Part shown: in pieces, positions 42,078-50,054 of the stretch
How positions within the stretch are numbered: the stretch's first letter is position 1
How the letters are laid out: each line of letters starts with the position of its first letter
DNA from: Streptomyces sp. NBC_00223
GTDB lineage: Bacteria; Actinomycetota; Actinomycetes; Streptomycetales; Streptomycetaceae
Assembly (NCBI RefSeq): GCF_036199905.1
Contig: NZ_CP108109.1
Location: 5,455,501-5,519,500 of the forward strand
Length of the DNA stretch: 64,000 bases
Direction: 5' to 3'
Made by a program: the position numbers and the translations under genes
The notes under the pieces: generated by a model
What the model was told of the DNA's origin: nothing
Seen by the model: the letters and a program-made list of their open reading frames with translations, nothing else
Databases searched by the model: none

Positions 42078-42815
42078 ATGAACGTGTTCGGTGTGGACAT
42101 CGGCGGTACGGGCATCAAGGGCGCTCCGGTCGACCTCGACAAGGGCGACCTCTCCGACGAGCGTTTCAAGGTCCCCACCCCGCAGCCGGCGACGCCGGAC
42201 GCGGTGATCGGGGGAGTGCGCGAGGTCGTCCGCCACTTCGGCTGGACCGGCCCGCTCGGCGTGACCTTCCCCGGCGTCGTGGTGGACGGCGTGACCCGTA
42301 CCGCGGCCAATGTGGACGGCGGCTGGGTCGGCTACGAGGCCCGCGACCGGATCAGCGACGCGCTCGGCCAGCCCGTGGTGATCATGAACGACGCGGACGC
42401 CGCCGGGGTCGCCGAGATGACCTTCGGCGTGGGCCGCGGCCGGGGCGGCACGATCATCATGCTGACCCTCGGTACGGGCATCGGCAGCGCCCTGTTCGTG
42501 GACGGCCGGCTCGTGCCCAACACCGAGCTGGGCCACCTGGAGCTGGAAGGCCACGACGCGGAGAAGCGCGCCTCGGTCAAGGCCCGCGAGGACCACGATC
42601 TGAGCTGGGAGCACTGGGCGCGGCGGCTGAAGAAGTACCTCGCGCACCTGGAGATGCTCTTCTCGCCCGACCTCTTCGTGATCGGCGGTGGGATCAGCCG
42701 GAAGTCGGAGAAGTTCCTTCCGCTGATCGAGGGAATCAGCGCGGAGATCGTCCCCGCGGAGCTTCAGAACAACGCGGGGATCGTCGGCGCCGCGATGGCC
42801 GCCGCAAAGCTCTGA
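42078..42815 (+). CDS. ppgK: Polyphosphate glucokinase
   Basis: 245 residues. ROK-type ATP/polyphosphate-binding motif GVDIGGTGIKGAPVD at the start, MNDADAAGVAEMTFG with the catalytic Asp, TLGTGIGSALF, and LGHLELEGHDAEKRAS, which is characteristic of polyphosphate/ATP glucokinases. It phosphorylates glucose using polyphosphate or ATP. The ATG follows GTGGAGG closely; a GTG nine bases upstream is possible. The last 80 bases overlap the 3' end of the convergent DUF6542 gene. Confidence 0.94.
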   Translation: MNVFGVDIGGTGIKGAPVDLDKGDLSDERFKVPTPQPATPDAVIGGVREVVRHFGWTGPLGVTFPGVVVDGVTRTAANVDGGWVGYEARDRISDALGQPVVIMNDADAAGVAEMTFGVGRGRGGTIIMLTLGTGIGSALFVDGRLVPNTELGHLELEGHDAEKRASVKAREDHDLSWEHWARRLKKYLAHLEMLFSPDLFVIGGGISRKSEKFLPLIEGISAEIVPAELQNNAGIVGAAMAAAKL

Positions 42816-43422
42816 CCCCGACGATCAGCGCGGCCAGCACCGTACCGGTGTAGAGCCAGCCGGTCAGCACGGCCAGGCCGGTGAAGACGCCCAGCGCCCG
42901 GCCGACCAGACCGCCGCCCCCGTCGTCGGCCGTCAGGATGATCCCGACGGCGAAGGCGATGGGCGCGGCGACCGGGGCCGCCACCAGGTCGTACGGGCGT
43001 ACGCAGACCGCGCCCGCGACGCTGACGGCCACGAAGACCAGGCCGAAGAGGACGCCGGGGCCGTGGAAGAGCAGGGCGTCGAGTGAGCCGCCCAGCACGG
43101 TGACGACGGTGGTGAGGGCGCCGGTGCCCAGGCCGGTCAGACGGGGCCTGGGCCAGCGGCTGGAACGGGTGGCCCCGGAGATCCCGGCGGTCCGGGAGGC
43201 GGCCGAGGGCTTGGGCCGGCCCGCCGTCCGGGCGCCCATCGGCAGGGGGCGCGGGGCCTTGGGGGCGGTCGGCCGCGGGGCACCGGTGGTCCGCGGGGCG
43301 GACGGCGTGGGGCGGGCGGCGGCCGCCGCTGGGCGGGAGGCGCGAACCCTGGGGGCCGCTCCGCCGCCGGGCCCCGGCGCGGGCGTCTGGCCGGGGCCTG
43401 TGCGCGCACTGTGTTGGTCCAC
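42736..43422 (-). CDS. DUF6542-like membrane protein
   Basis: 228 residues from GTG 43422. The first 95 residues are Pro/Ala/Arg-rich and disordered. Four hydrophobic segments follow (about 97-120, 123-140, 143-162, 175-203), with AVCVRPYDLVAAPVAAPIAF between them, then a basic tail. This matches the actinobacterial DUF6542 family (name from memory). Its 3' end overlaps ppgK by 80 bases in opposite orientation, so its basic C-terminal tail is encoded opposite the ppgK end. Confidence 0.75.
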   Translation of the reverse strand: MDQHSARTGPGQTPAPGPGGGAAPRVRASRPAAAAARPTPSAPRTTGAPRPTAPKAPRPLPMGARTAGRPKPSAASRTAGISGATRSSRWPRPRLTGLGTGALTTVVTVLGGSLDALLFHGPGVLFGLVFVAVSVAGAVCVRPYDLVAAPVAAPIAFAVGIILTADDGGGGLVGRALGVFTGLAVLTGWLYTGTVLAALIVGVRALRRPSRRRRSPRCSEAPRGRSPR

Positions 43423-43640
43423 CCACTCAACGTAGGCACGTTCTGGCGATCCCGCAGGAGCGGGACACGCTGATTCGCTCGGCTGGGTGCGGTGTTCGAA
43501 ATGCTCCGTTCGAGTGGGGCCGGGGGCCGGCGCGGGGGCCCGTAGACTGGGTGGGTCTTCGTGGACCGGGCGCGCTGTGCGCTGTGCCCGTTCCCCGGCT
43601 CTTGTCCCGGCCTTCGGCCTCGCTCACGGGAAGTCGCCAC

Positions 43641-44729
43641 GTGTCGCTCTCCATCGGAATCGTCGGTCTGCCGAATGTCGGCAAGTCGACGCTCTTCAAC
43701 GCCCTGACCAAGAACGACGTGCTGGCGGCCAACTACCCGTTCGCCACGATCGAGCCGAACGTCGGGGTGGTGGGCGTCCCCGACCCCCGGCTCACCACGC
43801 TCGCCGGGATCTTCAGTTCGGTACGGGTGCTGCCCGCCACGGTCGACTTCGTGGACATCGCGGGCATCGTGCGCGGCGCCTCGGTGGGCGAGGGGCTGGG
43901 CAACAAGTTCCTCGCGAACATCCGTGAGTCCGACGCGATCTGCCAGGTCATCCGGGCCTTCAAGGACGAGAACGTCGTCCATGTCGACGGCAAGGTCTCG
44001 CCCAAGGACGACATCGAGACCATCAACACCGAGCTGATCCTCGCCGACCTCCAGTCGGTCGAGAAGGCGATCCCGCGCCTGACGAAGGAAGCGCGCCTCC
44101 AGAAGGAGAAGGCGGCGGTGCTGGCCGCCGCCGAGGCCGCGCAGAAGATCCTCGCGGCCGGCGACACGCTCTTCTCGGCGGGCATCACCAAGGGCACCGA
44201 GCAGGGCACTCTCCTGCACGAGCTGCACCTGCTCACCACCAAGCCCTTCCTCTACGTCTTCAACGTCGACGAGGACGAGCTGACCGACGAGGCGTTCAAG
44301 GACGAGCAGCGCGCCCTGGTCGCGCCCGCCGAGGCGATCTTCCTCAACGCCAAGCTGGAGTCCGACCTCGCGGAGCTGGACGACGCGGAGGCGCTGGAAC
44401 TGCTCCAGTCGGTCGGCCAGCAGGAGCCGGGGCTGGCCACGCTGGCCCGGGTGGGCTTCGAGACGCTCGGCCTCCAGACGTATCTGACGGCCGGCCCCAA
44501 GGAGTCCCGGGCCTGGACGATCAAGCGCGGGGCCACCGCGCCCGAGGCGGCGGGGGTCATCCACACGGACTTCCAGAAGGGCTTCATCAAGGCGGAGGTC
44601 ATCTCCTTCGCGGACCTGGTGGCGACCGGCTCGGTCGCCGAGGCCCGCGCGAAGGGCAAGGCCCGCATGGAGGGCAAGGACTACGTCATGCAGGACGGCG
44701 ACGTAGTGGAATTCCGATTTAACGTCTGA
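43641..44729 (+). CDS. ychF: Redox-regulated ATPase YchF (Obg-related)
   Basis: 362 residues. P-loop GLPNVGKST (9-17), NYPFATIEPN, DIAGIVRGAS with the switch II region, the ATP-preferring specificity segment FLNAKLESD, and a TGS-like C-terminus that ends GDVVEFRFNV. GTG 43641 follows GGGAAG. Its last codons (AAC GTC TGA) are the first bases of a 66-bp direct repeat; a second version of the 3' end, with synonymous changes in FRFNV, lies at 46103-46123. Confidence 0.96.
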   Translation: MSLSIGIVGLPNVGKSTLFNALTKNDVLAANYPFATIEPNVGVVGVPDPRLTTLAGIFSSVRVLPATVDFVDIAGIVRGASVGEGLGNKFLANIRESDAICQVIRAFKDENVVHVDGKVSPKDDIETINTELILADLQSVEKAIPRLTKEARLQKEKAAVLAAAEAAQKILAAGDTLFSAGITKGTEQGTLLHELHLLTTKPFLYVFNVDEDELTDEAFKDEQRALVAPAEAIFLNAKLESDLAELDDAEALELLQSVGQQEPGLATLARVGFETLGLQTYLTAGPKESRAWTIKRGATAPEAAGVIHTDFQKGFIKAEVISFADLVATGSVAEARAKGKARMEGKDYVMQDGDVVEFRFNV

Positions 44730-44786
44730 GCGGTTTATCGCCTTTCGCCGGGTGATGTGCCCCGGCAGGCGGATCAGAAGGGGTCG
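44721..44786 (+). repeat. 66-bp direct repeat, left copy (ychF 3' end)
   Basis: Begins with the last two sense codons and stop of ychF and runs through GCGGTTTATCGCC into the 5' arm of its terminator. Identical over all 66 bases to 46118-46183, 1,397 bases away. Confidence 0.95.
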
Positions 44787-44810
44787 GACTCCGGCGAGTC
44801 CGACCCCTTC
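44777..44810 (+). terminator. Terminator of ychF
   Basis: Perfect 15-bp stem (GAAGGGGTCGGACTC with GAGTCCGACCCCTTC) and CGGC loop. The 5' arm shares its first ten bases with the direct repeat. Confidence 0.9.
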
Positions 44811-44899
44811 CGCATTCCGGTGCCGGCTTGGTGCTCACTCTTGGGCGCCTCGCAGCGGCCGCTCCAACCGTTCGGGTGAACGTGCGAATGCGGACTGTT

Positions 44900-44939
44900 A
44901 CTTTCATTGGACGCCTGATATTCTGCGTCCAATGAAAGT
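44900..44939 (+). promoter_or_regulatory. Operator/promoter overlapping the MNT gene start
   Basis: A perfect 15-bp inverted repeat (ACTTTCATTGGACGC with GCGTCCAATGAAAGT) spans the start codon. Its 10-base centre holds TATTCT (44919-44924), a good -10 hexamer ending seven bases before the ATG, so the transcript is probably leaderless and the site ideal for autorepression. Confidence 0.8.
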
Positions 44940-45522
44940 ATCGCCGAGCCTGCTCCCCATCCTCCGGTCTCGCATGCAAGGGGAGCTCCTCGCGTTGGTG
45001 CTCCTGCATCCGGACCGCGAGTACAGCATCACCGAGCTCGCGGCCGAGGTCGGCGTGACCCCCACCGCTGTCCTGCGGGAGGTTGACCGGTTGGCTGGTG
45101 GTGGCATCCTGGCTGATCGGCGCGTGGGGCGCAGTCGCCTCGTCAAGGCCCGCACGGACACTCCGCTGTACCGTCCGCTGAGCGAGCTCATGTCCGTCTC
45201 CTTCGGCCCCGTGCCCGTGCTCACTGATGCGCTCGCTGGACTCGAAGGCGTGGAGCGGGCCTACATCTACGGCTCGTGGGCCGCTCGGTACAACGGTGAG
45301 CCGGGGCTGCCGCCTGCTGATGTGGACGTCCTCGTTGTGGGTGCCCCCGATGCCGACGCGCTCTTCGACCTTGCCGAGGAGGCGTCACGGCGCTTGCGTC
45401 GTGAGGTCAACGTGCATCGGGTCTCCGCCGCGGCGTGGGAGGCCCGGACGGACGATCCGTTCCTCGCCAGCGTTCGCGAACGTCCCCTGGTACAGCTGGA
45501 CCTTGACTTGGAGGCGCAATGA
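44932..45522 (+). CDS. wHTH-nucleotidyltransferase (MNT) protein, likely antitoxin
   Basis: 196 residues. A winged helix at 17-70 (YSITELAAEVGVTPTAVLRE, then GILADRRVGRSRLV) is followed by an MNT-type nucleotidyltransferase domain: YIYGSWAARYNG (Gly114-Ser115) and Asp130-x-Asp132 (ADVDVLVVG). MNT proteins AMPylate and silence HEPN partners, and the wHTH would bind the palindrome at the start codon. The ATG has no ribosome site, in line with a leaderless message. The stop overlaps the next ATG. It lies in the segment bracketed by the 66-bp repeats. Confidence 0.88.
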   Translation: MKVSPSLLPILRSRMQGELLALVLLHPDREYSITELAAEVGVTPTAVLREVDRLAGGGILADRRVGRSRLVKARTDTPLYRPLSELMSVSFGPVPVLTDALAGLEGVERAYIYGSWAARYNGEPGLPPADVDVLVVGAPDADALFDLAEEASRRLRREVNVHRVSAAAWEARTDDPFLASVRERPLVQLDLDLEAQ

Positions 45523-45986
45523 CGCGCTGGAATCAAGGGCGGTCGACAGTTGACGCGCTCATCGCCGGCGGCGGACTTGAACGAGTCCCCGCTTCTCAGG
45601 AGGCCGCCGAAGCGGAACTGGTCCGGGCGCGTGTGCATGTCGGCTCCGCACGGCAGTTGGCGGCCACGGACCCGGAAGGCGCGTACACGCTGGCCTATGA
45701 TGCCGCGCGCAGGGCGCTTGCCGCGGTATTGCAGAACCAGGGACTGCGCGCGACCAGTCGCGGTGGTCATACCGTCATCTATGAGGCTGTGCGGGCGCAG
45801 CTCGACCCGCCGCTCGGGACCATGCTGCGTCCCTTCAACCGCATGCGAGCCCGACGCAACGAGGTCGAGTACCGGTCGTCGGAGGCCCCCGCTGTGACAT
45901 CGGAGGAGGTCGCGGCCGACTTGGCGAAGGTGGAAGCGCTCATCGAACTCGCGGAGAAAGCGATTCCGAACATGCCGCGTTACTGA
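45519..45986 (+). CDS. HEPN-domain protein, likely toxin partner
   Basis: 155 residues, mainly helical. The region 30-75 (AELVRARVHVGSARQLAATD, AYDAARRALAAVL) and the late RMRARRNEVEYRSS (108-121) match HEPN-like proteins that follow MNT genes. The usual RNase motif Rx4-6H is here R113-N-E-V-E-Y118, with Tyr in place of His, so RNase activity is uncertain. The start overlaps the MNT stop (ATGA), giving a two-gene operon. A toxin role is inferred only from the pairing. Confidence 0.8.
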   Translation: MTRWNQGRSTVDALIAGGGLERVPASQEAAEAELVRARVHVGSARQLAATDPEGAYTLAYDAARRALAAVLQNQGLRATSRGGHTVIYEAVRAQLDPPLGTMLRPFNRMRARRNEVEYRSSEAPAVTSEEVAADLAKVEALIELAEKAIPNMPRY

Positions 45987-46117
45987 AGCTCTGATCCGCC
46001 TGATCGACCGCAGGGCTTGAGCGGCGGCCTTGTCTTCCCGTGCTGATTCTGTGCTGACTTGAGCCTCGCAGAACCGCGTTTCCACAGGTGGGAGAGCTGT
46101 CGCGTGCATTTCGTTTC

Positions 46118-46183
46118 AACGTCTGAGCGGTTTATCGCCTTTCGCCGGGTGATGTGCCCCGGCAGGCGGATCAGAAGGGGTCG
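46118..46183 (+). repeat. 66-bp direct repeat, right copy
   Basis: Identical to 44721-44786. The 15 bases before it read TTT CGT TTC, so the frame gives FRFNV-stop as in ychF but with different codons (ychF uses TTC CGA TTT). After the repeat comes TCCTCCGGGAGCGGCCCCTTTTGTTG, an imperfect hairpin with a T run, which looks like another ychF terminator. Confidence 0.95.
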
Positions 46184-46582
46184 ACTCCTCCGGGAGCGGC
46201 CCCTTTTGTTGTGCCCGTGTGAAGAGGAACCGACCCCGCGGGGTTCCGTCACGATTGTCGAATATTGGGCCATCCGGCGCTACTTCGGAATGTCGGGCGT
46301 GGCGGGGGAAAGTTTTTACCTTTCCCGGAGAACTCCTGTGACCAGGGGATATGAGGGTTCGGATTGGGCCATTACGGGAGAGATGGCGGTCCGGCGCGCA
46401 TGAGGGCTCGTCGTGTGAATCGCTGAGATCCCTACGCTGATGCCGACTCTTTCCTCATGTTGTCGCGATTCTGCCGTTCGAGGGAATTGCCGTCTGCTGT
46501 GGGAAAGAGGGGGTCGGTGATTCACCGGCACCCGGTGAACCGCCCTCGAACTTTCGTTTCCCCATAGGGAGTAGGCTCATCG
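46184..46582 (+). promoter_or_regulatory. Gap and structured leader of the ice-binding-like gene
   Basis: No gene seen. The first part (46184-46210) is the terminator end. Near the downstream gene, GTTCGAGGG (46476-46484) pairs with CCCTCGAAC (46543-46551) and encloses an 8-bp hairpin TTCACCGG/CCGGTGAA (46521-46539). The outer stem lies 31 bases before the ATG and could form in the 5' leader. Confidence 0.45.
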
Positions 46583-47896
46583 ATGAAATTGCTGAAAGTC
46601 CTGGGTATGCCCGGCAGGCGTGCCCTGTCCTCGTCGGTCGCCGTGGTGGTGCTCGTCGCCGGCGCCTCGGTGGCGTTGCTGCCGACGTCCGCCTCCGCCA
46701 TCGCGACAGCCGTGCCGCTGGGCACGGTCGACAGCTTCGCGGTGCTGGGCGGCCAGTCGGTCACCAACACGGGTCCCACGACGGTCACCGGTGACCTGGG
46801 GGTGAGCCCGGGCACGGCGATCAGCGGTTTCCCGCCGGGTCTGGTGAACGGTGCCACCCACTCCGCCGACGCTGTCGCCCTCCAGGCCCAGAGCGACCTG
46901 ACGACGGCGTACAACAACGCGGCCGGCCAGGCGCCGGACGCGAGCATCTCCGGTGACCTGGGTGGTCTGACCCTGGCTCCCGGTGTCTACAACGCGTCGT
47001 CCTCCATCGGACTCACCGGCACGCTCACCCTGGACGCCGCGGGCGACCCCAACGCGGTGTGGGTCTTCCAGATCGGCTCCACGCTGATCACCGCCTCGAA
47101 CAGCCGGGTGCTCCTGATCAACGGAGCCTCGCCCTGCAATGTCTTCTGGCAGGTGGGCAGTTCGACCACGCTCGGCACCGACACCACCTTCGTCGGCACC
47201 ATCATGTCGCTGACCTCCACGGGCCTGAACACCGGCGCGACCGTCAGCGGCCGCGCCCTGGCCCGTAACGGCTCCGTGACGCTGGACACCAACACCATCA
47301 CCCGGCCCTCGTGCGGTACGACCACAGGGGGTACGACGACGGGCGGCACGACCACCGGCGGGACGACCACCGGGGGGACCACGGGCGGCACCACGGGCGG
47401 CACCACGTCGGGCGGCACATCGGGCGGCCTTCTGGGCGGCGTCACCACCGGTGGGCTCCTGGGTGGCGTCACCACCGGCGGGCTTCTGGGCGGTGTCACC
47501 ACCGGCGGCCTGATCGGCGGCAGTTCGATCGCCGGCAACACGGTCGGCGGCGGCTCCGCCGGTAACACGGCGGGCAACACCGCCGGGAACACCGCGGGCA
47601 ACACGGCGGGCAACACCGGAGGCGGCCAGGGCCGTCCGCCGCAGCACGGGAAGCCCCCGTACGAGCACAAGCCGGAGCACAACAAGCCGGGTTACGGGCA
47701 GCCGGAGCAGCAGCCGGGTTACGGGAAGCCGGAAGAGCAGCCCGGATACGGCCGGCCGGAGCAGCAGCAGCCGGGTTACGGGGCCCCCGAACAGCAGCCG
47801 GGTTACGGCCAGTCCGGGCAGCAGCCGCCGGAGTACGGGAAGCCGGAGCAGCAGCCGGAGTACGGGCAGCCGCAGGAGAACTGGCACACCGAGTAG
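46583..47896 (+). CDS. Ice-binding-like (DUF3494) secreted protein with repeat tail
   Basis: 437 residues. A signal peptide (1-39) precedes a DUF3494 beta-solenoid (about 42-235): SFAVLGGQSVTNTGPTTVTG, DLTTAYNNAAGQ, LTLAPGVYNASSSIGLTGTL and WVFQIGSTL are family hallmarks. The rest is low-complexity: seven GGTT-type units, GGLLGGVTT three to four times, AGNT five times, then PGYGxPEQQ units about eight times. No sortase motif or membrane anchor is seen. The fold binds ice in cold-adapted organisms, but in Streptomyces it may be a surface adhesin. The reading frame continues nine codons past the TAG (DHGKPVKQY) to a TGA at 47924. Confidence 0.88.
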   Translation: MKLLKVLGMPGRRALSSSVAVVVLVAGASVALLPTSASAIATAVPLGTVDSFAVLGGQSVTNTGPTTVTGDLGVSPGTAISGFPPGLVNGATHSADAVALQAQSDLTTAYNNAAGQAPDASISGDLGGLTLAPGVYNASSSIGLTGTLTLDAAGDPNAVWVFQIGSTLITASNSRVLLINGASPCNVFWQVGSSTTLGTDTTFVGTIMSLTSTGLNTGATVSGRALARNGSVTLDTNTITRPSCGTTTGGTTTGGTTTGGTTTGGTTGGTTGGTTSGGTSGGLLGGVTTGGLLGGVTTGGLLGGVTTGGLIGGSSIAGNTVGGGSAGNTAGNTAGNTAGNTAGNTGGGQGRPPQHGKPPYEHKPEHNKPGYGQPEQQPGYGKPEEQPGYGRPEQQQPGYGAPEQQPGYGQSGQQPPEYGKPEQQPEYGQPQENWHTE

Positions 47897-47945
47897 GACC
47901 ACGGGAAGCCGGTCAAGCAGTACTGACGCCTGACGGCTCAGCCCG

Positions 47946-47975
47946 GCCCGGCGAGTGCGTACGCGCTCGCCGGGC
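47946..47975 (+). terminator. Terminator after the ice-binding-like gene
   Basis: 10-bp stem (GCCCGGCGAG with CTCGCCGGGC) and a 10-base loop. Confidence 0.7.
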
Positions 47976-48037
47976 TGGGCCACGTGGGCCCGCGGGCACA
48001 GCACGTCCAGCAGAGAAGTCGCGAGAGGAGGGCCGGG

Positions 48038-48814
48038 ATGGCATCTACTGGCCCAGGAGACGTACAGGACACCGGTGAACCGGTGGGTGTGAGAACACCG
48101 GAGGGAATCCGGCTCGGCAAGCAGCCGCACGTCATTCGCCGTGAACCGCCCGGCAGACAGGCTCTGTTCACGCCTCCGGACGACCACGACAGGCTGGCGG
48201 CACTGCCGCTTCCGCTGCGCGTCGCGACGAGAGCCGCCGCCGCCCTGATCGTGGTGGTGTCCCTCCTTCATGTGCTCTTCGTGTTCCTGCACGTGGCTCC
48301 CACGAACCCCGTCTCCCAACGCTACGCACGGCAGATCCAGGGCTGGATCTATCCGTTCTTCGAACAGAACTGGCTTCTCTTCGCCCCTGAACCGGAGTCG
48401 TCCGTCCCGCAGATCTCGGCCCGGACGGTCAGCGCTTCCGCCGGCGGCTCACAGCGGATCAGCGGCTGGTTCGATCTCACCGCGGTCGACAACGCCGCGG
48501 TCAGGCACGACCCTTTCCCGAGCCACACCGCGCAGAACATGCTCCGGCGGGCGTGGGCGGGTTATCTCCAGTCCCATGGCAACAGCGACGTGTCCTACTC
48601 GGACCGTGCGGTGATGTGGCAGGAGTACCTGCGGAACATCGCCGTGGACCGGGTCCCCGCCGCTCGGACCGGTGACATCGACGGGATTCAACTCCGCGTC
48701 CGCACAACCCCGGTACCCGGATACGACGCGGCCGGCCGCGTGCACCGGGTTTCGCCCTCGGCGGTCGACACCCGCGATCTGCCCTGGTGGAAGGTGACCG
48801 CACATGGCCACTGA
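48038..48814 (+). CDS. DUF5819 family membrane-anchored protein
   Basis: 258 residues from ATG 48038, preceded by GAGGAGGG. A charged N-terminus (1-70), one membrane helix (about 72-92, AAALIVVVSLLHVLFVFLHV) and a soluble domain with WIYPFFEQNWLLFAPEP, the DUF5819 hallmark, and YLQSHGNSDVSYSDRAVMWQEYL. It overlaps the next gene (HTTM protein) by 11 bases; this DUF5819-HTTM pairing is seen in other actinobacteria from memory. Function unknown. Confidence 0.85.
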   Translation: MASTGPGDVQDTGEPVGVRTPEGIRLGKQPHVIRREPPGRQALFTPPDDHDRLAALPLPLRVATRAAAALIVVVSLLHVLFVFLHVAPTNPVSQRYARQIQGWIYPFFEQNWLLFAPEPESSVPQISARTVSASAGGSQRISGWFDLTAVDNAAVRHDPFPSHTAQNMLRRAWAGYLQSHGNSDVSYSDRAVMWQEYLRNIAVDRVPAARTGDIDGIQLRVRTTPVPGYDAAGRVHRVSPSAVDTRDLPWWKVTAHGH

Positions 48815-49952
48815 ACAGACCGCGACTCCCGTGCCCCCCACGGGTGGCGCTCCGCGAACGGACGCCATCGGCCCCGCGTGGCTGGCCCGCGCCGGCTTCG
48901 GCGGCATGATCGGCCTGCTCACCCACCGCCCGATCTCGCTCTACGCGGCGTCGGTGCTGCGCATCGGCTACGGGCTGTGCTATTTCGCCTTCCTGGTGCG
49001 TGAGTTGCCGCACCGCGATCAGATCTGGGGCCCGGACTCCCCGTGGACCCCGGCCCTGGCCGACGAACTGTTCCGTCAGACAGGGTGGTTCAGCCTTCTC
49101 ACCCTGTCGGACAGCAAGGTGTACTTCGACCTCTGTTACGCGCTGGCCCTCGTCGTCTGCGCACTGGTCATGCTCGGCTGGCGGACCCGGGTGATGTCCG
49201 TGCTGTTCGCCCTCGTCGTGGTGTCGTTCCACGCGCGGGCGATCTTCATGACCGACGGCGGCGACAACCTGATGCTCCTGATGGCCATCTATCTCGCCTT
49301 CACCGCGAGCGGACGCCACTGGTCGCTGGACGCCCGCCGGGAAGCACGCCGGGCGGGCAAGGCCGGACCGGGCCGCCAGGCCATGTGGCGGGCGACGAGC
49401 GATGTGTGGTCCCAGCTCGACCTGGCCCGTACGAGCCTGGTCAACGCCCTCCACAACTGCGCGATGTTCGTCATCGCGGCCCAGGTCTGCCTTCTCTACG
49501 GGTCAGCGGGGCTGTACAAGGTGCAGGGCTCGTCGTGGCAGTCGGGAACCGCGCTGCACTACGTCGTGAACCTGGACCTCTTCCGGCCGTGGCCCGCGCT
49601 GTCGGCGCTGGTGGACAGCCACCCCCTGTTCATCGCCGCAGCCTGCTACCTCACCGTGCTGATCCAGGTGGCCTTTCCCTTCGCCCTGTTCAGCCGGCTC
49701 AAGTTCGTTCTCCTGGTCATGCTGCTGGGGATGCACATCGGCATCGCCGTGCTCATGGGGCTTCCGCTCTTCTCCGGCGCCATGATCGTTGCCGACGCGG
49801 CTTTCCTTCCGGACCGCTTCTACCGGTCCGCGGCGTCGCTGTGCCGCCGTGCCACGGCCTCCCTCAGGGGCGAGAGGCCGACGCCCCCGGCGCCGCGTGC
49901 TCCGCTCGTACCGTCGCAACAGGGCGACGCAGAGCCCGCACACCACCGCTGA
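48804..49952 (+). CDS. HTTM-domain membrane protein
   Basis: 382 residues with about seven membrane segments. The HTTM pattern is visible: SLYAASVLRIGYGLCYFAFL, FSLLTLSDS, HARAIFMTDGGDNLMLLMAIYLAF and YKVQGSSWQSGTALHYVVNLDLF. The family is related to the membrane part of vitamin K-dependent gamma-carboxylase, but the carboxylase residues cannot be judged here. It is translated in overlap with the DUF5819 gene, so the products probably work together at the membrane. A terminator follows. Confidence 0.88.
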   Translation: MATEQTATPVPPTGGAPRTDAIGPAWLARAGFGGMIGLLTHRPISLYAASVLRIGYGLCYFAFLVRELPHRDQIWGPDSPWTPALADELFRQTGWFSLLTLSDSKVYFDLCYALALVVCALVMLGWRTRVMSVLFALVVVSFHARAIFMTDGGDNLMLLMAIYLAFTASGRHWSLDARREARRAGKAGPGRQAMWRATSDVWSQLDLARTSLVNALHNCAMFVIAAQVCLLYGSAGLYKVQGSSWQSGTALHYVVNLDLFRPWPALSALVDSHPLFIAAACYLTVLIQVAFPFALFSRLKFVLLVMLLGMHIGIAVLMGLPLFSGAMIVADAAFLPDRFYRSAASLCRRATASLRGERPTPPAPRAPLVPSQQGDAEPAHHR

Positions 49953-49971
49953 CCCCGAGCAACCGCCGCAC

Positions 49972-50004
49972 CCCCGCTGCCGACCGATCACGTCGGCAGC
50001 GGGG
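49972..50004. terminator. 13-bp stem terminator between convergent genes
   Basis: CCCCGCTGCCGAC (49972-49984) pairs with GTCGGCAGCGGGG (49992-50004), 7-base loop. Confidence 0.85.
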
Positions 50005-50054
50005 CCGCGGCCGGTCCGGCGCCGAATACGTTCGGCGTCAGGTGTGGTGGGGCC

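Noticed and set aside
44721..46183. Insertion sequence or transposon
   Set aside because: No transposase gene and no terminal inverted repeats; the long direct repeats contain the host gene end, which fits site-specific integration or recombination better.
46059..46403. Possible 114-residue gene after the HEPN gene
   Set aside because: It reads through the direct repeat and terminator, has no ribosome site and no recognisable features.
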